From assembly GCF_019752095.1 (NCBI RefSeq), contig NZ_JAIEMO010000025.1, positions 1 through 64,000 on the forward strand: 64,000 nucleotides of DNA, given 5' to 3'. A program made the position numbers and the translations under genes. Below the pieces are notes generated by a model. The model had not been told where the DNA came from, made no database searches, and saw only the letters and a list, made by a program, of their open reading frames with translations. Shown one piece after another: positions 37,616-46,159 of this stretch. The DNA comes from Nitrosomonas sp. (GTDB lineage: Bacteria; Pseudomonadota; Gammaproteobacteria; Burkholderiales; Nitrosomonadaceae). Position 1 is the first letter of the stretch; each line of letters starts with the position of its first letter.

Positions 37616-38097
37616 AGTTTTATCTACCTAATGATGTGAGATTTCAGCTATCAGTTACATTGAAGGGAACTTCTCAATCCTGCTTGTTGTTTTCAAAGTA
37701 GATTCCAATAAAACACCCTGTTCCAAGGAGCAAGCGATTAATTCTGCAAGAGATTAAATCCGTACTCCCATTCACTCACTTTATTTTAAATAATAAGAAT
37801 TTAATTTTTGAATCTAACATATAAAAATCAATTACTAAATCAAATTACTTCTAAACTTACTTATCATCATATACAAGATTGTAAACTCAATAAATAAAAT
37901 TACGAACGAATTGACTCTATCGAAAGATAAAAATCTATTGCCAATATAAAGTAACTCATTGACTAAAAGCAGAAAAACAAAGATCTCCTGAAGACTGGAA
38001 TTTTAATCAAGCTATGCAATATGACTCATGCTGCCAGCATTATAGCAGACCATATAGACTTCCCTTTAAAACAAAGTGTTGTACGTTAACTTGAAAT
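37616..38097. other. 482-base AT-rich intergenic region without a recognised gene
   Basis: It lies upstream of the GGDEF regulator and past the end of the 242-residue unknown protein, both on the minus strand, so it should contain the GGDEF promoter. It is strongly AT-rich with stops in all frames. I see no RNA gene, convincing hairpin terminator or repeat. Confidence 0.6.
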
Positions 38098-38826
38098 CTA
38101 ATCAACAACTTCGATTTCTGAAACAATGGATCGAGACCCAAATCCATAAAAAGTAGTGAAAAAAGCAAGCCGGTCACTATAATGCACTTTGACGATGGCC
38201 GCATTTTTTAAGGCTGTGACTGCAAAATCATACAAATCATGATCATCGATGAAGAAATGGCGAAACTTGCTGCCGCCAGTACCAACCTGTATGGTCATAA
38301 AATAGTTTCTATTCGCACTCCTGTTTTTAATCAAATTTGTGATCCTCCCGAACTCAACACCATGAGCTATTTCCCGATCCATAGTATAAATACTGCCAAT
38401 AAGATGTTTCTGTTCCAATGGTTGATTCTGAATAACCGGATAAACTTCCACTAATTCGTTTACAGATGAGCAAGAAAGTAATGAATTATTCTTGGGTGTT
38501 TTAAATTCCAGCACGACATCACTACCAATGAGATTTTCAAGCTCTTCGTAGCGATCTTTCTCAAAACAAAACTGCCATGGATTAGAAACCAGATTAGGCG
38601 GCTGATTTCCAAGACTGATAAAAGTCATACTCTCATGGCCTAGCGATATTTCACCGACATAAGCTCTGGTTACATTAATATCGCGGCTTACCCTGCTTAA
38701 TTGACCAGAGGCGTAACCTTCCGTCGAAAGAAGTAGCGGTCCAGCAATAGCCCATTTAGAAGAATAAATCAGCATAAGCAATAGAGACATCACAGTGATG
38801 CCAGAATACTTGAGTGATTTAGCCAT
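38098..38826 (-). CDS. Exported protein of unknown function
   Basis: A 242-residue protein with an N-terminal signal (about 1-28: basic start, then ITVMSLLLMLIYSSKWAIAG). The mature part has a YVGEISLGHESMTFISL segment and several cysteines (CFEKDRYEELE, LLSCSSV). A second half reads GVEFGRITNLIKNRS, FRHFFIDDHDLYDFAV, VKVHYSDRLAFF. It may contain a repeated beta-rich OB-like unit, but I do not recognise the family. I chose ATG 38826 because AAGGGC lies nine bases upstream and a normal signal peptide results; an upstream ATG at 38862 has no ribosome-binding site. It stands alone, divergent from the VIT transporter. Confidence 0.65.
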   Translation of the reverse strand: MAKSLKYSGITVMSLLLMLIYSSKWAIAGPLLLSTEGYASGQLSRVSRDINVTRAYVGEISLGHESMTFISLGNQPPNLVSNPWQFCFEKDRYEELENLIGSDVVLEFKTPKNNSLLSCSSVNELVEVYPVIQNQPLEQKHLIGSIYTMDREIAHGVEFGRITNLIKNRSANRNYFMTIQVGTGGSKFRHFFIDDHDLYDFAVTALKNAAIVKVHYSDRLAFFTTFYGFGSRSIVSEIEVVD

Positions 38827-39013
38827 AATTTTTATGCCCTTGTGTTTAAGTTGAGTTTGCATTACAAATATACCTTTAAACGAGATTTCAATATGCCTTT
38901 CGGCAGTGAGTCGATATAAATTTTTCCTATTGATGCTAATCTACACGATTAAAGTTAAATAAATACTGAATGGAGCAAGAGTCCATCACTAAACAACCAC
39001 CTCGGAGAAAGCT

Positions 39014-39703
39014 ATGAGTCGTTACAAGACACATCGATCACACCGTACTGGATGGTTACGTGCTGCTGTTCTCGGCGCCAATGATGGTATTGTTTCAACA
39101 GCGAGCCTTATTATCGGCGTAGCATCGGCCCGGGCAATGCATGCTGATATTCTTATTGCTGGCGCTGCCGGATTGGTTGCAGGTGCCATGTCTATGGCTG
39201 CAGGTGAATACGTATCGGTCAGCTCTCAATCAGATACAGAAAAAGCAGATCTTGAAATCGAAAAGGACTCACTAAAAAATGACTTTGAATTTGAGCTGAA
39301 GGAACTTGCCAATATTTATGAAAAAAGAGGATTGGATTCAAATTTAGCCCGGCAAGTAGCAGAGCAGCTAATGGCATATGATGCATTAGGAGCACATGCA
39401 AGAGATGAATTAGGCTTAGCTGAAAATGCTAGAGCTCGTCCCATTCAAGCCGCATTGTTCTCAGCGAGCACATTCACTATTGGCGCTGCGCTGCCATTAT
39501 TGGTGGCATGGAATATGGCAGGTTCTCAACTTATACTCGCAGTTGCAGTATCATCACTGGTATTTCTGGCAACCTTAGGCGCTATGGCTGCACGCGCGGG
39601 CGGTGCAGTCATGTCTATCGGCGCAATCAGAGTTACATTCTGGGGCACACTTGCAATGAGCCTGACGGCGGCAGTCGGTAGATTATTTGATGTAACTGTA
39701 TGA
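39014..39703 (+). CDS. VIT/CCC1-family iron/manganese transporter
   Basis: A 229-residue integral membrane protein of the vacuolar iron transporter family. The N-terminal signature LRAAVLGANDGIVSTASLIIGVASA and AGAMSMAAGEYVSVSSQSDTEKADLE (helices 1-2) are diagnostic, followed by a cytoplasmic acidic helical segment (about 75-140) that in homologues binds metal, and three more hydrophobic helices. It is expected to move Fe2+ or Mn2+ out of the cytoplasm. ATG at 39014 follows GGAGAAAGCT. No Fur-like box was evident upstream by eye. A 33-base near-perfect inverted repeat begins at the stop codon. Confidence 0.9.
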   Translation: MSRYKTHRSHRTGWLRAAVLGANDGIVSTASLIIGVASARAMHADILIAGAAGLVAGAMSMAAGEYVSVSSQSDTEKADLEIEKDSLKNDFEFELKELANIYEKRGLDSNLARQVAEQLMAYDALGAHARDELGLAENARARPIQAALFSASTFTIGAALPLLVAWNMAGSQLILAVAVSSLVFLATLGAMAARAGGAVMSIGAIRVTFWGTLAMSLTAAVGRLFDVTV

Positions 39704-39732
39704 TTTATTGCTACCAGGTAATAATAAATCAT
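39700..39732. repeat. 33-bp near-perfect inverted repeat at the end of the VIT gene
   Basis: Two 16-base arms (ATGATTTATTGCTACC and GGTAATAATAAATCAT) around one central A match at 14 of 16 positions. The repeat starts at the last base before the stop codon. There is no T run after it, so it is not a standard intrinsic terminator; it may act as a transcript-end hairpin or a protein-binding site between the convergent VIT and 39748-40110 genes. Confidence 0.7.
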
Positions 39733-39747
39733 TGTCAAGACAAACCA

Positions 39748-40110
39748 TCAATGCACACTTTGAGGTCGAAGCTGGTTTCCGATGATTTCGGCAGCGATGA
39801 TCTGCAATCCCTGTTCAGGCATCAGTTTCGAACCATCCACTTGCCAACTCTTTCTATTAAGTGGATGTCCGGGATGCATAAGCTTACTCATAAAGTCCAA
39901 CAAAAATCCGCTAATTATCCGCTGCGCTGATTGGCTGGTATCACCAAAGCTGCTTGCGCCATGAGTTGCCATCTGCTGCAAAAATAGAATAGCTTCATCT
40001 TTCGCGTGAAAATCATCTTTCGTCATGACTCCAGGTGCATTAAGCCACGAGTTTGCTTTGAGAAGCTCTAAGATTAATTCTGCAGCATGCTCTGCGGTGA
40101 TAGTTTTCAT
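39748..40110 (-). CDS. Hypothetical protein, small helical
   Basis: About 120 residues from the ATG at 40110. Predicted mostly helical (MKTITAEHAAELILELLKANSWLN, DEAILFLQQMATHG, AQRIISGFLLDFMSKLM), with no signal or membrane segment. I do not recognise it. The frame is open to a TTG at 40155 (135 residues) and neither start has a convincing ribosome-binding site. It follows the DUF1993 gene on the same strand at a distance of 57 bases and is probably co-transcribed with it. A real gene is likely because the frame is long for this AT-rich region and the composition is normal. Confidence 0.6.
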   Translation of the reverse strand: MKTITAEHAAELILELLKANSWLNAPGVMTKDDFHAKDEAILFLQQMATHGASSFGDTSQSAQRIISGFLLDFMSKLMHPGHPLNRKSWQVDGSKLMPEQGLQIIAAEIIGNQLRPQSVH

Positions 40111-40167
40111 CAAAGTCAAATCATCAGCATTTGTCTGATTAGTATCGATAATCAATTGCGGAAAAAC

Positions 40168-40680
40168 TTAAAAATTACCCATAAAATCACCTTTGCCAAC
40201 TGCCAATCCATTGTGTCGCAGAATTGCATAGGCGGTAGTCACATGGAAGAAAAATTGTGGCAGCCCATAGTTATTCAAATAGTTGTGTCCAAGCAGCTTT
40301 TTCTCTTTTGGTGTACCCGGGCGTAACACGATTTCACGCATCTCGCTGCCTTCGAATTGGGTGGGCGCCAAACTTTCAATAAACACCAGAGTTTTACTAA
40401 TTCGCGCCTGCAGATCAGCAAAGGTCTGTTCATTATCTTCATACGCTGGCACTTCAACCCCTGCCAATCGCGCTGATACGCTCTTGGCAAAATCGGCGGC
40501 GACTTGCACCTGGCGAAGCAAAGGAAACATATCAGGATACAGCCGGGCATTCAGTAACACTGCTGGTTCAAATTTTTTTTCGGCTGCGTAAGCTTCGGCT
40601 TTAGTTAAAATACCGCTTAAACTGTTTAATAATTGTTTAAAAACGGGTATGGATGTTTTGTGCATGTAAGAGCTGATCAT
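40168..40680 (-). CDS. DUF1993-family protein
   Basis: A 170-residue soluble protein matching the DUF1993 family: the N-terminal TSIPVFKQLLNSLSGILTKAEAYA, the central LYPDMFPLLRQVQVAADFAKSVSARLAG and the C-terminal LNNYGLPQFFFHVTTAYAILRHNG are typical. The fold is probably a four-helix bundle of the DinB/YfiT-like class; no activity is established. The His in FFFHVTTAYAILRHNG would be a candidate metal ligand. ATG at 40680. It is upstream of the small hypothetical gene on the same strand. Confidence 0.85.
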   Translation of the reverse strand: MISSYMHKTSIPVFKQLLNSLSGILTKAEAYAAEKKFEPAVLLNARLYPDMFPLLRQVQVAADFAKSVSARLAGVEVPAYEDNEQTFADLQARISKTLVFIESLAPTQFEGSEMREIVLRPGTPKEKKLLGHNYLNNYGLPQFFFHVTTAYAILRHNGLAVGKGDFMGNF

Positions 40681-41081
40681 ACGATTTTCCCGGTTAATTG
40701 ATGAAAGACATTATTGAATATTGCAGTGAAGTATCTCATGAACGAATGTGAATTAGCACGAACAACGCATGAAATATGATTAACCGAGATAATTAATTGA
40801 CCCTGAAAAAGAAAAGTATTCAATATAGTCATTTTGACAATTCATCAGAAAATGGCTATAAGTGTCTGCAAGAATGCACTTACGATTCAAAGTATGAGAT
40901 CTTTGAACTGATGGTGATTATGTCGCAACTGTAAAGGAAGGAGCGGATTGGAGTATAGCTGAGAGTTCTGCTAAGAATCAGGGCAAGCCAAAATAAGAAC
41001 TGCGTCAGCATGGGATTTTCTTGTACCCCGAAGCCTTACCATGGGGTAGTTACAAAAAATAAACGCGACTACGCTACCGTA
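40681..41081. other. 401-base intergenic region without a recognised gene
   Basis: It lies between the CBS protein gene (ending at 41082) and the DUF1993 gene start, both on the minus strand. A short hairpin with arms TACCCC and GGGGTA (41023-41048) has no T tail. A 28-codon open stretch around 40909-41000 (reading DGDYVATVKEGADW) has no upstream start and resembles nothing I know. Nothing else is seen. Confidence 0.55.
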
Positions 41082-41519
41082 TCATTCCGGCGTGCTGTAT
41101 ATATAACGCTCAAGCTGATGTATTATAAATTGATGTTCTGAAATCGTATCCTTAACCAGATCGCCAATCGATATTAAACCTATCACACGGTCGCCATCCA
41201 GAACGGGCAAATGACGAACCCGCATTTCTGTAACCAATGCCATACAATCCGTATTGGTATAGTCCGGACTAACATATGCCACCTGACGAGTCATAAGTTC
41301 ATTGACACGCACATCCGTTAATGGCTTGTTCAAAAGATACGATTTCCGGGAAAAATCTCTTTCTGTCAGAATACCCACCAATTTGCCACCGTCCATTACC
41401 AGCAATGCACCAATGTTGTTGGAGGACATTTGCTGCATAGCATCGATGAGCGAATCTTCAGGAGATACAATTTTAACCTCATGTCCTTTTTCATCTAATA
41501 ACTGTCTTACGGTTTTCAT
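41082..41519 (-). CDS. CBS-domain pair protein
   Basis: A 145-residue protein consisting of two CBS motifs (about 8-65 with NNIGALLVMDGGKLVGILTERDF, and 73-135 with MRVRHLPVLDGDRVIGLISIGDLVK). Such stand-alone CBS pairs bind adenine nucleotides and often act as energy sensors; a partner is not obvious. It is divergent from the nuo operon with a 291-base gap, so a shared regulatory region is possible, but no functional link is shown. ATG at 41519. Confidence 0.88.
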   Translation of the reverse strand: MKTVRQLLDEKGHEVKIVSPEDSLIDAMQQMSSNNIGALLVMDGGKLVGILTERDFSRKSYLLNKPLTDVRVNELMTRQVAYVSPDYTNTDCMALVTEMRVRHLPVLDGDRVIGLISIGDLVKDTISEHQFIIHQLERYIYSTPE

Positions 41520-41642
41520 GGCAATCCCCCTTTTTTCCTACAAAATAAATCTAGTTTCTATTCATATCCAAATGACAATTCTAGCATAGCATCTCGGTTC
41601 AGCGAACGCATAGCCTATGAGAAATGACAACAATTCTTTCAC

Positions 41643-41671
41643 TTGACAAGCGACTAAACTTACCGTAGTTT
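41643..41671 (+). promoter_or_regulatory. Candidate sigma-70 promoter of the nuo operon
   Basis: TTGACA at 41643-41648 is a perfect -35 box, 17 bases before TAGTTT (41666-41671), a weak -10. It would give a leader of about 130 bases before nuoA. The leader contains two inverted repeats: GAAACAGTT/AACTGTTTC (41678-41686 and 41712-41720) and TATGAACG/CGTTCATA (41764-41771 and 41783-41790, 11-base loop), the latter just before the nuoA ribosome-binding site. Prediction by eye only. Confidence 0.45.
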
Positions 41672-41810
41672 TTTAATGAAACAGTTCTTTCCTGAACGTG
41701 GTCATATTTTCAACTGTTTCGACGCTTTTGACTGCAGAAATTAACAGGCATGAACGAAGCTGATATGAACGATTCCGAGAACCGTTCATAAAAACATAGG
41801 GGATGCCGCA

Positions 41811-42197
41811 ATGCAAAACCTTTCACCCGCTACCGTTATTGGTCTTTTTGCGCTACTTGTATTGTTCGCGCTATCAGGTTTGTTATGGCTTTCCCACTGG
41901 CTGGGGGGATACCGTTCACAGTGGGACAAGGAACAACCCTATGAATGCGGTATTCCCCCAACAGGTGATGCGCGTGCCCGTATGCCGGTGCGCTTCTATG
42001 TGGTCGCGGTCTCTTTTCTGATATTCGATATTGAAGCAGCGTTCTTGTTCATCTGGGCTGTAACTTACTGGGAGCTGGGCGCACAAGGCGTGATTGGTGC
42101 CTGTGTGTTTATCATGATTTTGCTGTTCGGCTTAATTTATGAATGGCGCAAAGGAGGTTTGGCATGGACTCCGGACAAAACAACCAGGGGCCTTTAA
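41811..42197 (+). CDS. nuoA: NADH-quinone oxidoreductase subunit A
   Basis: A 128-residue membrane subunit of complex I with three transmembrane helices. The conserved loop [39 protein letters not shown] is recognisable (YECG and FDIE are the family hallmarks; the Cys-bearing loop lies near the quinone channel). ATG at 41811 is preceded by AGGGGA at 41799-41803. It is the first gene of the 13-gene operon and overlaps nuoB by 34 bases. Confidence 0.95.
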   Translation: MQNLSPATVIGLFALLVLFALSGLLWLSHWLGGYRSQWDKEQPYECGIPPTGDARARMPVRFYVVAVSFLIFDIEAAFLFIWAVTYWELGAQGVIGACVFIMILLFGLIYEWRKGGLAWTPDKTTRGL

Positions 42198-42661
42198 CAG
42201 CCGTTTTCGGCAAACTGGAAGAAGCCGTTTCTTGGGGACGAAAGTATTCCTTATGGCCATTCAATTTTGGCCTTTCATGCTGTTTTGTCGAGATGATGGC
42301 GGCATTCACGCCGCGCCACGACATAGCCCGTTTCGGCGCCGAAGTAATGCGCGGCTCACCACGGCAGGCCGACCTGTTAATTGTTTCGGGGACGGTGTTC
42401 ATCAAAATGGCGCCCATGATCCTACGGCTCTATCATCAGATGCTCGAACCCAAATGGGTTATCTCCATGGGCTCATGCGCCAATTCCGGCGGCATGTACG
42501 ATATCTACAGCGTTGTTCAGGGAATAGACAAGATTTTGCCGGTGGATATTTATGTGCCAGGCTGTCCTCCACGACCGGAAGCATTATTACAAGGTTTAGT
42601 CTTATTACAGGAATCAATTGGCAACGAACGCCGACCGCTTGGCCTGAGAATCGAGGGATAA
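42164..42661 (+). CDS. nuoB: NADH-quinone oxidoreductase subunit B
   Basis: Carries the terminal [4Fe-4S] cluster N2 that passes electrons to quinone. All ligands are visible: the tandem cysteines in LSCCFVEMM, one in [10 protein letters not shown] and one in [12 protein letters not shown] start at ATG 42164 because the full Shine-Dalgarno AAAGGAGG (42150-42157) sits just before it; the in-frame ATG at 42143 lies upstream of that site. This gives 165 residues. The gene overlaps nuoA and is separated from nuoCD by three bases. Confidence 0.95.
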   Translation: MDSGQNNQGPLTAVFGKLEEAVSWGRKYSLWPFNFGLSCCFVEMMAAFTPRHDIARFGAEVMRGSPRQADLLIVSGTVFIKMAPMILRLYHQMLEPKWVISMGSCANSGGMYDIYSVVQGIDKILPVDIYVPGCPPRPEALLQGLVLLQESIGNERRPLGLRIEG

Positions 42662-42664
42662 TTG

Positions 42665-44377
42665 ATGACTGATGGAGAAATGGTGCTTATCTCGCAATTA
42701 GAGTCGCGCTTTAACGCGGTTTCCAGCGAACTGCCCTGTGACGGAGTCACTACCTTATCAGTGCTACCGGAACGTATTACCGAAACACTCAAATTTCTCA
42801 AACATGAGGCAACGCCCCAGTTTGAGATGCTCTTTGACTTGTCTGCAATAGACGAAACAAAAAGAAACGGCGGTCTGACCGTGTTCTATCAACTGCTATC
42901 ACTATCCGGAAATGCTGATTTACGTATAAAAGTTAATCTACCTGCAGAAGATCCAGTATTGCCCAGCATTTGCACTATCTGGAATGCCGCCAATTGGTAT
43001 GAACGTGAGCTCTATGACATGTTCGGGATCCACGTCGACGATCACCCCAATCTACAACGGATTCTAATGCCCGAATATTGGGAAGGCCATCCCCTGCGCA
43101 AAGAACATCCTAATCGTGCCACAGAAATGCCACCCTACCAGCTGCCTGAGGCACGTTATCGTGAGATTATGGAAAGTTACCGCGCCGAGGATTATCACGA
43201 ACCAGCAAATATCGCCGAAGAAATGACTCTTAATATCGGCCCTACGCATCCAGGCACACATGGTTTGCTACGTCTGGTCGTGCGGCTGGAAGGCGAAGAG
43301 ATCCGCGACGTACGTCCTGATATTGGATTTCATCACCGTGGCGCCGAAAAAATGGCCGAGCGCCAGACCTTTCACAGCTACATTCCTTATACTGACCGCA
43401 TAGACTATCTATCCGGCGTACAAAATGAACTACCTTACCTACTGGCGGTAGAACAGCTTGCTGGGATTACGGTTCCGCAACGCGCGCAGGTAATCCGTGT
43501 GATGCTTTGTGAGTTGTTCCGTATTTCCAGCCATCTAGTCTGGTTGGCCAGCTACTCTCATGACTTGGGTGCTTTGGCGCCTCCATTCTATGCGTTCCGA
43601 GATCGTGAGTATCTGTTCGATGTAATTGAATTGATTACGGGTGGACGTATGCACCCGGCTTTTTTTCGCATCGGCGGCGTAGCAATGGATTTACCTGAAG
43701 GTTGGCACGAAGCATTACAAGACTTTCTGAAACGCATGCCTGCTGCGATAGATGAGTATCAGGCACTACTCACGAGCAACCCCATCATGCGCCTGCGTAC
43801 TCGCGGCATTGGCGTTCTGACCACCGCGCAAGCGATCGACTGGGGATTCAGCGGACCTAATCTCCGCGCCTGTGGATTTGCATGGGATTTACGCAAATGT
43901 CGCCCCTACAGTGGATATGAGCAGTATGATTTCGAAGTGCCTACCGCAATCGAAGGCGATTCCCTGGCCCGCGCCGAAGTGCGTCTGGAAGAAATCCGTC
44001 AAAGCCTTTACATCGTTGAACAAGCCATGCAAAACATGCCTGGCGGCCCGGTTCTTTCCGACCAGGCACGCTATGCCTTTGCGCGCAAGGAAGCAACATT
44101 GCAAGATATTGAAACACTAATCCACCATTTCATTACCGTAGGGCGAGGAATGGCCTTTCCACCCGGAGAAAGCCTGTTTATCACCGAAGCCCCCAAGGGG
44201 ATGAACGGCTATTTTGTCGTCAGCAACGGCACGGAACATCCTTACCGCCTGCGCATTCGTACGCCTTCTTTTCCGCACATGCAGGCCCTTGCGTCACTCG
44301 CAACAGGACATTTCCTGGCAGACTTGATCGCTATACTCGGATCAATCGACTACGTCCTGGCCGACATCGATCGCTAA
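42665..44377 (+). CDS. nuoCD: NADH-quinone oxidoreductase, fused subunits C and D
   Basis: A 570-residue fusion: NuoC (30-kDa type) about 1-170 with [40 protein letters not shown], then NuoD (49-kDa type) about 185-570 with [46 protein letters not shown], and the quinone-site His and Tyr regions. NuoD forms the quinone pocket with NuoB. Many betaproteobacteria encode C and D separately, so the fusion marks an E. coli-like complex I type. Start at ATG 42665 behind GAGGGAT; the preceding TTG is not needed. Confidence 0.95.
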   Translation: MTDGEMVLISQLESRFNAVSSELPCDGVTTLSVLPERITETLKFLKHEATPQFEMLFDLSAIDETKRNGGLTVFYQLLSLSGNADLRIKVNLPAEDPVLPSICTIWNAANWYERELYDMFGIHVDDHPNLQRILMPEYWEGHPLRKEHPNRATEMPPYQLPEARYREIMESYRAEDYHEPANIAEEMTLNIGPTHPGTHGLLRLVVRLEGEEIRDVRPDIGFHHRGAEKMAERQTFHSYIPYTDRIDYLSGVQNELPYLLAVEQLAGITVPQRAQVIRVMLCELFRISSHLVWLASYSHDLGALAPPFYAFRDREYLFDVIELITGGRMHPAFFRIGGVAMDLPEGWHEALQDFLKRMPAAIDEYQALLTSNPIMRLRTRGIGVLTTAQAIDWGFSGPNLRACGFAWDLRKCRPYSGYEQYDFEVPTAIEGDSLARAEVRLEEIRQSLYIVEQAMQNMPGGPVLSDQARYAFARKEATLQDIETLIHHFITVGRGMAFPPGESLFITEAPKGMNGYFVVSNGTEHPYRLRIRTPSFPHMQALASLATGHFLADLIAILGSIDYVLADIDR

Positions 44378-44390
44378 AGGGATTGCAGAC

Positions 44391-44870
44391 ATGAATAATA
44401 TCTTGAAAGAATTGCAAAAAGATCTGCTCCACCTGCCACGCACCCATCCGAAGCGCCGGGCGGTGGCAATACCGGCAATGCAGGCGTTGCAAGCCGAATT
44501 GGGTTATCTCGACGATGCGGCAATTGAGAAAATCGCACAGATTACCGGCCTATCTACAACCGAAGCAGAAGAACTGGCTACATTCTACAGCTTAATTTAT
44601 CGCCGGCCTGCAGGCCGACACACTGTCCGGATCTGTGACAGCGTCTGCTGCAGCATGCGCGGCGCAGATCAGTTATTGACAGCAGCCGAAGAATATATTC
44701 GTACGCCTTTAGGCACGGTTACTCCAGATGGCGCTCTTACCGTTTTACCTGGCATTTGTCTGGGTCTGTGCGACAAAGCGCCTGCGGCACTTGTCGACGG
44801 AGAAGCGTTGGGACCATTGAACGATGCATCTCTGAAAGCGCTGCTGCAACGCTTGCAGCAAAAGGATTAG
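44391..44870 (+). CDS. nuoE: NADH-quinone oxidoreductase subunit E
   Basis: A 159-residue thioredoxin-like [2Fe-2S] subunit of the NADH dehydrogenase module. The four ligands of cluster N1a lie in RICDSVCCSMRGAD and GICLGLCDKAP. The N-terminal helical region (RRAVAIPAMQALQAELGYL, TTEAEELATFYSLIYRRP) is typical. It is 13 bases after nuoCD and six before nuoF. Confidence 0.95.
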   Translation: MNNILKELQKDLLHLPRTHPKRRAVAIPAMQALQAELGYLDDAAIEKIAQITGLSTTEAEELATFYSLIYRRPAGRHTVRICDSVCCSMRGADQLLTAAEEYIRTPLGTVTPDGALTVLPGICLGLCDKAPAALVDGEALGPLNDASLKALLQRLQQKD

Positions 44871-44876
44871 CGCGCC

Positions 44877-46157
44877 ATGGAAGCTTTACTGACTCGTCAT
44901 CTTGACCCAGTCGCTCCACTGAACCTGGTCGCTTACCAAGCAACCGGCGGCTATCGCAGTCTGACTTCAGCTTTTGATCTCAAGCCTGAAAAAATTATTG
45001 GCATAGTTGAAGCCGCTAATCTGCGCGGCCGCGGCGGCGCAGGCTTCCCATGCGGTCTGAAGTGGCGCCTGCGAGGTGCTGATGCGCCATCGCCACGCTA
45101 CCTGATCTGTAATTTGGATGAGTCTGAGCCTGGCACTTTCAAGGATCGTTACTTGCTTTATGGCGGCCCTCATCAGATCATTGAATCAATCATTGTTTCC
45201 GCCTTTGCACTACAGGCCGAACGCGCTTTCATATTTGTACGGGGCGAGTACGCCAAAGGCGGGAATGCTTTGAATCAAGCTATTCAGGAAGCAGAAACGG
45301 CCGGATTGTTGGGAACTAATATCAGAGGTAGCGGCTTTAATCTACAGATCGAAGCGCATCTGAGCGGCGGACGCTATATCTGTGGTGAAGAAACCGCACA
45401 GATTAACGCTATTGAAGGCAAGCGCCCCAACCCCCGCCACAAGATACCGCGACCCAGCACGCATGGGTTATGGGGACAGCCCACCACCACAAATAACGTC
45501 GAAACACTGATCAATGTACCGCATATTCTGCTCAATGGCGCGGACTGGTTTCGTGAACTTGGTGTCAATGGTGGCTGTGGTTCCAAATTATTTTGTGTCA
45601 GCGGCAAAGTAAAGCATTCAGGCCTGTTTGAACTGCCATGCGGCACGCCGGCCCGGGAATTGATCTTCGAACATGCTGGCGGCCTTGACGAGAACAGAGC
45701 ACTGCTCGGCTTCTTGCCGGGTGGTGCTTCAACAGCTTTTTTGTTACCCAAACACCTTGATGTACCAATGGATTTTGATCCTATCGCAAAAGCAGGATCA
45801 AGACTTGGCACAGGCAGTATCATTGTCCTGGATGACGCCACCTGCCCGGTTGAAGTTACGTTGAACCTGATGCGCTTCTTTGCACGTGAATCCTGCGGTT
45901 TTTGCACGCCCTGCCGAGACGGATTGCCCTATCTAACACAGATTCTAACTACTATCAGCTCTGGTTCAGGTCGAGCTGATGACTTGGCACTCCTAGATGA
46001 ACTGTGCGCCACAATTGCTTCACAATCTTTTTGCGCCTTTGCGCCAGGCGCAGTGATGCCACTCGTCAGCAGCCTAAAATGCTTTCACGATCATTACGAG
46101 CACCATGTTACAACAGGTCGTTGCCCATTTAACGAAGCTAACAAAAACGGGGCATAA
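44877..46157 (+). CDS. nuoF: NADH-quinone oxidoreductase subunit F
   Basis: A 426-residue subunit binding NADH, FMN and [4Fe-4S] cluster N3. Visible are the FMN-loop GRGGAGFPCGLKW (with Cys where Thr is more usual), the NADH/FMN segment RYICGEETAQINAIEGKRPNPR, and the cluster ligands ESCGFCTPCRDG plus a late Cys in ASQSFCAFAPGA. ATG at 44877. In operon with nuoE and nuoG. The Thr-to-Cys change beside the flavin loop is the only oddity. Confidence 0.95.
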   Translation: MEALLTRHLDPVAPLNLVAYQATGGYRSLTSAFDLKPEKIIGIVEAANLRGRGGAGFPCGLKWRLRGADAPSPRYLICNLDESEPGTFKDRYLLYGGPHQIIESIIVSAFALQAERAFIFVRGEYAKGGNALNQAIQEAETAGLLGTNIRGSGFNLQIEAHLSGGRYICGEETAQINAIEGKRPNPRHKIPRPSTHGLWGQPTTTNNVETLINVPHILLNGADWFRELGVNGGCGSKLFCVSGKVKHSGLFELPCGTPARELIFEHAGGLDENRALLGFLPGGASTAFLLPKHLDVPMDFDPIAKAGSRLGTGSIIVLDDATCPVEVTLNLMRFFARESCGFCTPCRDGLPYLTQILTTISSGSGRADDLALLDELCATIASQSFCAFAPGAVMPLVSSLKCFHDHYEHHVTTGRCPFNEANKNGA

Positions 46158-46159
46158 CC

